The notes below the pieces were generated by a model. It did no database searches. It was given only the letters and a program-made list of their open reading frames with translations, and had not been told where the DNA came from. From Micromonospora sp. WMMD1120 (GTDB taxonomy: Bacteria > Actinomycetota > Actinomycetes > Mycobacteriales > Micromonosporaceae): a stretch of DNA of 64,000 bases. Each line of letters begins with the position of its first letter. Positions within the stretch are counted from its first letter, which is position 1. This document shows, piece after piece, positions 46,985 to 53,706 of this stretch. A program made the translations under genes and the position numbers. The stretch spans positions 4,560,001 through 4,624,000 of the forward strand of contig NZ_JARUBO010000005.1 of NCBI RefSeq assembly GCF_029626235.1. Direction: 5' to 3'.

Positions 46985-48976
46985 CTAATTGAGCAACCCG
47001 CGAATGGCGCTCGCGAGGTTAGTGAGTTTCTCGTCTGCCCGGTGGCGTCGGTGCTTGACCCATTCCTTGCCTTCGGCGGCGATGCCTTCGAGGACGTGCA
47101 GGGTGTGACTGAGCCCGGCGGCGTCTAGCGATAGTTCAGCGATTTTGGTTGGGTTCTCGTCGTGCTGGAGTGTTCCGTTGTCAGGATCGCTTACTCGGAT
47201 TGAGATGGGCTCTCCGTTGAACAGAGTCAGCTCGAAGGTCTGCTGTCGGGTGGCGATTCCGTCGATCCGTACGGCGGCGACGGCGTCAAAGCGGTAGTTG
47301 AGCCGTTGGGTGGTGCGGCTTGCGGAGGTTTCGAAGTCGAGATCGATGTTGACCTGCCGGACGCCGTCGTCAGTGAGGAGAAACAGCAGCAGGCGATACC
47401 GGGAGTACCGCCATGGTCCTTGCGGGTAGCGGGCCTTCTTGCAGGAGGGTGCCGGCGCCTCGATGAAGGCGTGTGCGATTACCTGGCTGGGACGGAGTCG
47501 GTATTGTTGCATGGCCTGGTCGACCAAAACCTTGCGGTCGCTTTCCAACCAGGTGGCCATGTCGGTGTCCGACGGCTTGTCGGACAGCTTGTGGCGCCAC
47601 CGGTGGTATGCCGCCCAGCGAGCCGTGTCCTTGTCGCTGCGTTCCGCATGGTCGTCGGCGACCCTGCGTCGCTCGGCGATGATTCGGAACGACGAGCGCA
47701 CCGCCGGCACCGCGGACGCCACCGCGAGCAGGAACCAACCTGTGCCGGACAAGGGTGCGCTGGTCACGACGGCAGGAATGGCCCAGAGGTTCCCCGCGAC
47801 AAGGAGGGCCAGTCCTCCGACGTGGAGGGCCTTGGTCCTGGGAGGGTTACGCAGCTGCTGGCGGTACGCCGTCAGCGTGTCTCGATCCCATTGCCCTCGG
47901 ACATCGCCCACCAGGTGTCGGACGAGCCAGGCGACCCGTTCAGCATCGATGCGCTGTTCCCGGTAGAGCTCGACCACCTCGTCGCGGAGGTGCCGCCGGA
48001 TCCCCGCCGTCTGGTCGAGCCAATAGGCTCGGTCGGTTCCTTCGGGCACGTACCGGCGAAAGTAGCGGTCAAAGAGCCGGTCCACCTTGCGGGCAAAGCC
48101 TCCCGCTCGTGTATCTCGTCGTCGCTGCCGGGGTGGACGGATTTGGGCTTCCTTTGCGCGTAGCCGTGTCCCGCGGTAGTACCGGTCCGCCCCACCGACG
48201 CAGAACGCGGCCAGTCCGACCAGGCCGGCAAGTAAACCGAGGAGCGGTTCGAGCGTGCCGCGGGCTGTCACCAGCACGATTATCTGCACCACGGCGAGAG
48301 TGAATACAGCCGCGCCAGCGCCGGCGCGTAGCCAGTCGCGCAGCGCAACAGCAGCGGGTTGCACCGGTAGGGTCCGAGGCGGCGCGGGTGTGGGGTGAAA
48401 GAACTTCCAGACGCGGCTGAATCGGTCGTTCGCTGTGCGCTGCGAGTTCGCCAGGGCGACGGATTTCCGCCACATCTCTTCTTGCATCGCGCCTTCGAGT
48501 AGCGCCTCGAGATGGCCGTAAATCCCGTCGCGTTGACGCTGGTTCAGCGCGTCGATCTCTTCGACCACGAGATCCGGTTCAGCAGCGCCGGCAGGGGCCA
48601 AGAGGTGGCTGATTACCTTTAGCCCCGCAGTCCACTCGTCATGGTCGTCGAGATGGGGCAGGCTGGTGCAGATAGCGGTGAGGCGATCCAGCTCCTCGGG
48701 GGCGAGTTGGCGCAGGGTGCGCCCGCTCAGCAGGGCGATCAGCCGGTAGAACTGGACTTCGGTGGTCACATACCCACCGGCAACCGCCTTTTCGATGAGT
48801 TCGCGCGCCTGATCACGAACTCGCGCGTCGAGATACTTCAGCGCGAAGGCGAACTGCTCCTGCGGACTCGGGTTAGGCGGCAGCCGGTAGAAGTTGATGT
48901 CACCATGGACGACGCCTGCCTGTACGTCGACGTGGGCATTTCCTAGGGCAACGTTGGTCGCGGTGGAGGTCGTCAT
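46985..48976 (-). CDS. membrane protein with N-terminal RHIM/BASS3-like amyloid motif
   Basis: A 663-residue protein. Residues 8-29 contain LGNAHVDVQAGVVHGDINF, a match in layout (GN-x3-VQAG-x3-G) to the RHIM-like bacterial amyloid signalling motif and nearly identical to the motif at the end of the upstream gene product. Residues 35-180 are helical (SPQEQFAFALKYLDARVRDQARELIEKA). Two membrane helices at about 215-257, a basic cytoplasmic stretch, and two more near 390-435 follow. Residues 480-620 form a mixed alpha/beta domain with a conserved-looking core (RYSRYRLLLFLLTDDGVRQVNIDLDFETS). ATG overlaps the upstream TAA by one base (TAATG). I infer a membrane-disrupting or signalling partner triggered by amyloid templating. 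Confidence 0.8.
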   Translation of the reverse strand: MTTSTATNVALGNAHVDVQAGVVHGDINFYRLPPNPSPQEQFAFALKYLDARVRDQARELIEKAVAGGYVTTEVQFYRLIALLSGRTLRQLAPEELDRLTAICTSLPHLDDHDEWTAGLKVISHLLAPAGAAEPDLVVEEIDALNQRQRDGIYGHLEALLEGAMQEEMWRKSVALANSQRTANDRFSRVWKFFHPTPAPPRTLPVQPAAVALRDWLRAGAGAAVFTLAVVQIIVLVTARGTLEPLLGLLAGLVGLAAFCVGGADRYYRGTRLRAKEAQIRPPRQRRRDTRAGGFARKVDRLFDRYFRRYVPEGTDRAYWLDQTAGIRRHLRDEVVELYREQRIDAERVAWLVRHLVGDVRGQWDRDTLTAYRQQLRNPPRTKALHVGGLALLVAGNLWAIPAVVTSAPLSGTGWFLLAVASAVPAVRSSFRIIAERRRVADDHAERSDKDTARWAAYHRWRHKLSDKPSDTDMATWLESDRKVLVDQAMQQYRLRPSQVIAHAFIEAPAPSCKKARYPQGPWRYSRYRLLLFLLTDDGVRQVNIDLDFETSASRTTQRLNYRFDAVAAVRIDGIATRQQTFELTLFNGEPISIRVSDPDNGTLQHDENPTKIAELSLDAAGLSHTLHVLEGIAAEGKEWVKHRRHRADEKLTNLASAIRGLLN
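48890..48955 (-). other. RHIM/BASS3-like motif (N-terminal copy)
   Basis: Encodes a 22-residue segment with the core GNAHVDVQAGVVHGDI. It aligns with the copy at 49252-49317 at G-N-A-H-V, V-Q-A-G and the following G. Confidence 0.75.
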
Positions 48977-50130
48977 TACAGATCCCGCACCATGGCGATG
49001 ATCACCGCGAGTCGCGCGGCCAGCTCAGACACGTCGGCTACCAGGCCCCGCAACCGCTTGAGCGCGACCATCAGGCCGCTCTTCTTCTCGGGCGTGCCTG
49101 CCGAGACGCATGCCGTTGCCGCTTCCAGTTCCGCCTCTGCGGCCGCGTAGGTCTCTTCGTCCAGTTGTCCGTCGAGGTGGGCCTGCTTGAGGCGGGTTCG
49201 CAGGTTCGCGATGCTCGCTGCCAAGTCGATCGGCTGATCGGTGCCAGCGCCGACGGTGACGTTGCCGTAGATCTGCCCGGCCTGCACCCCGACGTGGGCG
49301 TTCCCGGTGGCGATGTTGCGGCTGGTCATTGACATCGTGGGGCTCCTGTCCCGGTCCGCGCCGCCTCGGCTGGCCGGCCCGTCGATGATCAGTTCTCGCG
49401 CCAGTGCGGTGGCGAACGCGGCGGCGTGGCGTGCGGCCCTCGGTTGCCAGTCCTGTCCGTCCATGGCTGCCTTGCTGCCGTCCGCGTGGTCGCTGATGCC
49501 GCGTACGACCACCACGGGCAGGGCACGGTTGAGATGGCCCGCTTGGGCCACACCTGCCGCTTCCATCTCGATCGCTACGGCGTCGTTGTAGTGCTGGCGG
49601 ATCCAGCGGGCCTGATCCGAGATTGCCGAGTCCTGCACCACTTCCCCTGCGGCGATCGGGCCGAAGTGGACCTGCGGGGCTGCTCCTCCGGGAAGATCAC
49701 GACGCCACGCGGCGGACCTATCGACCTGGTGGGCGATCTGGTCGGCCTCGTGGGGGATCTCCCACGCCTTCGGTCGGGCCTTGAAACCGTCGTCCTCGCT
49801 GGTGCCGCCTTGGTAGGCATAGATTTTGCTGCCGATGACGACGTCACCGAGTCGGATGTTGGGCCAAAGGCCACCGGCAACCCCCACGAATAGCACAGCG
49901 GCCGGGGAGAACTCGGCCATCGCCCGCTCGGCGAGCACCGCTGCCGGATGATTTCCCTTACCGACCAACCCCAGGGCGACCCGGCAGTCGCTTTGGCTGA
50001 TCCTGCCGACCTCGAAGCGGGTGCCGGCGGGGTGCCGCCGTACGCGTAGATCGATCAGTTGGTCGCGGACCGCTGCGTATTCGAGGCCCAGCGCCGTGAG
50101 GATCACGACAAGACGGCTGTTCGTGCTCAC
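48976..50130 (-). CDS. MTA/SAH-type nucleosidase with C-terminal RHIM/BASS3-like motif
   Basis: A 384-residue protein, GTG at 50130 with GGGAG upstream. Residues 1-250 are a purine-nucleoside-phosphorylase/MTAN fold: VVILTALGLEYAAVRDQL, GVAGGLWPNIRLGDVVIGSKIY, the nucleoside-binding Met-Glu of VAIEMEAAGVAQAGHL, and the catalytic Asp of VVVRGISDHADGSK, as in bacterial 5'-methylthioadenosine/S-adenosylhomocysteine nucleosidase. Residues 272-293 hold the amyloid-type motif ATGNAHVGVQAGQIYGNVTV; the last 85 are helical and end hydrophobic (LAARLAVIIAMVRDL). Housekeeping MTAN lacks such a tail. PNP/MTAN domains are known effector domains of NLR-type proteins, so NTP/nucleoside depletion on activation is plausible. 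GTGA overlap with the upstream Nudix regulator. Confidence 0.87.
   Translation of the reverse strand: MSTNSRLVVILTALGLEYAAVRDQLIDLRVRRHPAGTRFEVGRISQSDCRVALGLVGKGNHPAAVLAERAMAEFSPAAVLFVGVAGGLWPNIRLGDVVIGSKIYAYQGGTSEDDGFKARPKAWEIPHEADQIAHQVDRSAAWRRDLPGGAAPQVHFGPIAAGEVVQDSAISDQARWIRQHYNDAVAIEMEAAGVAQAGHLNRALPVVVVRGISDHADGSKAAMDGQDWQPRAARHAAAFATALARELIIDGPASRGGADRDRSPTMSMTSRNIATGNAHVGVQAGQIYGNVTVGAGTDQPIDLAASIANLRTRLKQAHLDGQLDEETYAAAEAELEAATACVSAGTPEKKSGLMVALKRLRGLVADVSELAARLAVIIAMVRDL
49252..49317 (-). other. RHIM/BASS3-like motif (C-terminal copy)
   Basis: Encodes a 22-residue segment with the core GNAHVGVQAGQIYGNV. An in-frame ATG at 49335 with AGGAG 7 nt upstream lies just before it and could start a separate 119-aa product. 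Confidence 0.75.
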
Positions 50131-50855
50131 GCTGTCTCCCTGTCTGGCTGGCTGGGGGGTCGGATCATCGGAGGGTGAAGAGTCGTGCCGGGCCCGGGAC
50201 GGAATAGCCGAGCGGGACGCCCACCATCGGTCTTGCGACTCGGCCCGGCGGGGACGATGAAGCCGTCCACGCTCTGCACTTTCCGGTAGAAGTTCCGCGC
50301 ATCGAGCGGCGCGCCCCACACCGCCTCGTAGACGTCCTGGAGCTCCGAGATCGTGAAGGTCGGACCACAAAAGGCGGTGGCGAGCGCCGAGCGCTCCAAC
50401 TTTTCCCGCGCCCGGTCGACCCCATCGGTCAGGATCTGCTCATGGTCGAAGGCGAGCTGCACGTCACCGGACAACACCTGCTCCACCGGGATCCAACACG
50501 CTAGGGATGCGTCGGTACCGGCGACCGGCTCGGGTAGTCGAGGGGCGATGGCCAGGTATGCCACAGAGACCACCCGCCCTCGGGGGTCACGATCCGGCGC
50601 ACTGTAGACGCCAAGTTGTTCGAGGTGCAACCGATCCGGTCCCAAGCCCGCCTCCTCGGCAAGCTCTCGATGGGCGGCCGTCACGAGGTCTTCCTTGTCA
50701 TGGCCGAGGAAACCGCCAGGCAGGGCCAAGGTGCCCTGATAGGGCTCAATCCCGCGCTCGATCAACAAGACATGAAGGCAGGACTCCCGCAAGGTGAGAA
50801 TGACGAGGTCAACCGTCAGTAGAACCGGCGGTGGCACCCAGTGATCGTGAGGCAT
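50127..50855 (-). CDS. NrtR-type Nudix transcriptional regulator
   Basis: A 242-residue protein combining an N-terminal Nudix domain (VLLIERGIEPYQGTLALPGGF; box GHDKEDLVTAAHRELAEEAGL with REx2EE intact and one extra residue between GG and the first Glu) and a C-terminal winged helix of the NrtR kind (FTISELQDVYEAVWGAPLDARNFYRKVQSVDGF). NrtR proteins repress NAD-related genes and release DNA on binding ADP-ribose or related nucleotides. The last 35 residues are Pro/Arg-rich and disordered. It is the first gene of the operon with the nucleosidase; a palindrome lies 20 nt upstream of its start. Confidence 0.87.
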   Translation of the reverse strand: MPHDHWVPPPVLLTVDLVILTLRESCLHVLLIERGIEPYQGTLALPGGFLGHDKEDLVTAAHRELAEEAGLGPDRLHLEQLGVYSAPDRDPRGRVVSVAYLAIAPRLPEPVAGTDASLACWIPVEQVLSGDVQLAFDHEQILTDGVDRAREKLERSALATAFCGPTFTISELQDVYEAVWGAPLDARNFYRKVQSVDGFIVPAGPSRKTDGGRPARLFRPGPGTTLHPPMIRPPSQPDRETA

Positions 50856-50874
50856 GGACCGACCTTAGACTTAT

Positions 50875-50887
50875 TGTCACTCTGACA
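50875..50887. promoter_or_regulatory. palindromic operator candidate TGTCA-CTC-TGACA
   Basis: A perfect 5-3-5 inverted repeat, 20 nt upstream of the Nudix regulator's ATG. NrtR operators are short palindromes of the GTCA/TGAC kind, so autoregulation of the operon is likely but untested. Confidence 0.55.
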
Positions 50888-51008
50888 GCTAGCCTCCGGT
50901 GTGTCGGATTCCGGCGTTTCCCGCGCCTACGGAAGTGCGTTCCTCGCCGCTTGGCTCACCAGGCGCTGGCCAGGCGTCGACCGTGGCGGACGCCCGAGCA
51001 CACCAGGA

Positions 51009-51537
51009 ATGGTTTCCCTGAGCGTGCCGGAACCCGCCGCATTCACGCGGGGCCGTGACGAGATGGTGGGCGAACTCGCCGGGCTCGTCCGCCGACGGCA
51101 CCCGCCAGCGGCGCGGGTACGGGTGCTGCACGGCAGGCAAGAACACCGTGGCTCAGCTGGTGGCCAGGCGATCCGCCGAGCGCAAGGAACAGGTCTGGTT
51201 GGGTCTCGGCGGCGAACGCCACTGCCCTGCAGACCGGAATGTGGCACTCGTCGCCGATCTCGCTGCCTCCAACCACTACATCCAGCGAGCCTGGCCGGGG
51301 CTCACCGGCGCTCCGGATCTGCTGTGGAGGCTGCTGTCCGCCATTCCCGGACGCTGGCTACTGGTTATCAACAACGCCGACGACGCCTGGTTGCTGGGAC
51401 GGGCGACGAGCCGGCCGCGGGGTTCGGGCTCCCGGGCCCAGTTCGCCGCGCTGCTGCCCGTCCGCGAACGGGTGCTCGGCGCCGACCATCCCGACACCGC
51501 CGACACCCGTCGCGAACTCACCGAGCCCTGGTCGTGA
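51009..51537 (+). pseudogene. decayed STAND NTPase-TPR (NLR-like) gene
   Basis: Pieces in two frames make up a STAND NTPase. Frame 1 (from about 51009): VPEPAAFTRGRDEMVGELAGL and RVRVLHG, the lead into a P-loop. Frame 2 (from about 51136): GKNTVAQLVARRSAERKEQVW, the Walker A remainder, then LLWRLLSAIPGRWLLVINNADD, a Walker B region. The glycine-rich part of the P-loop is deleted at the frame change near 51130. After Walker B the sequence jumps to FAALLPVRERVLGADHPDTADTRREL, a tetratricopeptide repeat of NB-ARC/TPR regulators, so most of the middle is gone. It cannot encode a working ATPase. Confidence 0.75.
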
Positions 51538-51672
51538 CCGCCAGACCCACCCGCGACGGATCAACACCCACTGACCGCGGCGAGCGACGCTGACGTGGGC
51601 GTCGTCGAGCGGTGACGGCGGCGTGTCCGCCGGCTGTTCGCACGCCGGACGGGTGGCCGCCCGAGGGTACCC

Positions 51673-52221
51673 CTACCGCGGGACGTGGGCCCGGTAACCG
51701 CAGAGCAGGCCCACGGCTCCGAGCACCGCGGTTCCGGCCAGCAGGATCGGATAGGGCGGTCGCGCCAGACGGTACTCGTGGCGGTACGCGAACATCAGCA
51801 CGCCACCCTGGAGCAGTCCCGGCGGCGGCGAACCGTGCCGGCCCATCTTGCCCTCGTCGGCGAGGCTCCAGAGCTTCTCGTACATCGCCTCGGTCCGCAG
51901 TGCCGGAGTGGTGCGCCAGATGAACCGGTTCCGTTCGGCGCCTCCGTTCCAGGCCGTGTGCCGGAGACCTCTCGGCAGGTCCAGGGCGTCACCGGCGTGC
52001 AGGACCCTCCGCTCACCCTCGATGTCGAGGTGCAGCTCGCCGTCGAGCACCTCGAAGTGCTCGTCCTGCCTCGGATGGCTGTGCACTGGCGGCCGGATGT
52101 CGGGCATGGGGCTGTAGACCGCCTCCACCTCGACGTAGGCACCACCGCTGGCGGACGCCGGGTGCCGGAATGTCATCGTGTCGGTGTTCCCCTGGCGTAG
52201 GACGGTGCCCACCTCGGCCAC
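51673..52221 (-). CDS. cupin-domain protein with C-terminal membrane helix
   Basis: A 182-residue protein, GTG at 52221 with GGGAGG upstream. A cupin barrel is indicated by RPPVHSHPRQDEHFEVLDGELHLDIEG (metal ligands H, H, E, H pattern) and HAGDALDLPRGLRHTAWNGG. A predicted membrane helix near the C-terminus (PYPILLAGTAVLGAVGLLCGY) anchors it. Small cupins bind metals and act as oxygenases, isomerases or sensors; role unknown. It is 27 nt downstream of the MFS gene's stop-side region in the same orientation, so it may be the distal gene of that operon. Confidence 0.8.
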   Translation of the reverse strand: MAEVGTVLRQGNTDTMTFRHPASASGGAYVEVEAVYSPMPDIRPPVHSHPRQDEHFEVLDGELHLDIEGERRVLHAGDALDLPRGLRHTAWNGGAERNRFIWRTTPALRTEAMYEKLWSLADEGKMGRHGSPPPGLLQGGVLMFAYRHEYRLARPPYPILLAGTAVLGAVGLLCGYRAHVPR

Positions 52222-52248
52222 AGCGACCTCCCATTGGTGTGTGCGTTG

Positions 52249-53706
52249 TCATCCGGTTGGCGGCGCGCCGGCCGGTCGACCCGGCAGCAACACCGCGTTG
52301 ACCACGTTCAGCAGCGCGACGACCGCGGCCACGGCAAAGCCGAGGCGAAGGCCCTGGGACCAGGCTGAGGACGCCGGCGTCCGCGCCACCATCAGATCGG
52401 TCACCCGGTGCAGGGCCGGACTGGCCACCACCGCGACGCCCAACGACGTACCGACCTGGAACGACGCGGTCAGAGTGGCCGAGGCCACACCGTGCAGTTC
52501 GACGGGCACCTCGGAGATTCCGGCGACATTGACCGGTACGGTGCACGCCTGCATGCTGGCGCCGAGCACGAGCAGCGCGGGCAGGACGTACCCGGCGTAC
52601 CCGCCGCTCTCCGGCGCCCACGCCCACCAGGCCAGCGCGGCGAGCGAGCCGACAGCTCCCATGAGGTAGACCGTCCGGGCGCCGAGCCGCTGCATCAGTC
52701 GCGGGATCACGAGAGTGATGAGGATGGCGACGACGCCCAGCGGCAGGAACGACAGGCCAGCCGTGAACGTGCTGTAGCCCATGCCGCGTTGCAGGTAGAA
52801 GCTGCCCAGAAACAGCACCGCGGCCTGGACGCCGGCGGTCAACAGCCGGCCGACGGTCGCGACCAGCATGCTGCGGTTACTCAACCGCCGGATCGGCACG
52901 AGCGGATCGGTCAGCCGCGACTCCAGCACCACGAAGGCGGTGAGCAGGAGCACCGCCGCGCCGAACGGGCCGAGCACCCACGGGCTGGTCCAGCCGTCCC
53001 CGGTGATGGTGATGGTGGCCCAGACCAGCATGGTCAGGCCGGCGGTGACCAGTATCGCGCCGACCACGTCCGGCCGGCCCCGGCGCGCGACGGGGGCGCT
53101 CGCACGCCCACCGGCGAACAACAGGACGCCGCCGACGACGAGCACGCCGACCGGCACGTTGACGTAGAAGATCCACCGCCAGCTGAACGCGTCGGTCACC
53201 AGGCCGCCGAGTACGACGCCCAGCGTGCCGCCGAGCCCGGACAGGGCCGCGAAGACACCCAGCGCGGTGGCGCGCTCGCGGGGCCGCGGGAAGGACGACG
53301 TCACCATCGAGAACGCGGCCGGTGCGAGCAGCGCCGCGCCCACGCCCTGCGCCGCACGGGCGGCGACGAGCATGGCGGCGCTGGACGCGGCACCACAGGC
53401 CACCGAGGCGGCCGTGAAGACGGCCACCCCGGTGATCAGCGTCGCCCGCCGTCCCCAGCCGTCCGCGAGCCGCCCACCGAGCAGCATCAGCCCGCCGAAG
53501 CACAGCACGTAGCCGCTGACGACCCACTCGATCGTGGTGGCGCCGGCGCCGAGGCTGTGCTGGATCGGCGGCAGGGCCAACGCCACCACCGTGGTGTCCA
53601 GCAGCACCATGAACTGGGCGAGCGACACCACCGCCAGCAGACGCCAGCGGTGGTGGCCACCGGGCCCGGTCCGCACCGCCGGTGGCGCCTGGGCGCCCTG
53701 CGTCAC
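52249..53706 (-). CDS. MFS multidrug exporter, DHA2 (EmrB/QacA) type
   Basis: A 485-residue, 14-helix transporter. The N-terminus LLAVVSLAQFMVLLDTTVVALALPPIQHSL carries the DHA2 motif D1, followed by VSGYVLCFGGLMLLGGRLADGWGRR (motif A) and the motif-C-like GPGLGGTLGVVLGG region (ALSGLGGTLGVVLGGLV). GTG at 53706 was chosen because it overlaps the upstream stop (GTGA); the frame is open much further 5' inside the preceding gene but is not coding there. Likely exports the product of the adjacent AMP/TauD pathway. Confidence 0.92.
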   Translation of the reverse strand: MTQGAQAPPAVRTGPGGHHRWRLLAVVSLAQFMVLLDTTVVALALPPIQHSLGAGATTIEWVVSGYVLCFGGLMLLGGRLADGWGRRATLITGVAVFTAASVACGAASSAAMLVAARAAQGVGAALLAPAAFSMVTSSFPRPRERATALGVFAALSGLGGTLGVVLGGLVTDAFSWRWIFYVNVPVGVLVVGGVLLFAGGRASAPVARRGRPDVVGAILVTAGLTMLVWATITITGDGWTSPWVLGPFGAAVLLLTAFVVLESRLTDPLVPIRRLSNRSMLVATVGRLLTAGVQAAVLFLGSFYLQRGMGYSTFTAGLSFLPLGVVAILITLVIPRLMQRLGARTVYLMGAVGSLAALAWWAWAPESGGYAGYVLPALLVLGASMQACTVPVNVAGISEVPVELHGVASATLTASFQVGTSLGVAVVASPALHRVTDLMVARTPASSAWSQGLRLGFAVAAVVALLNVVNAVLLPGRPAGAPPTG

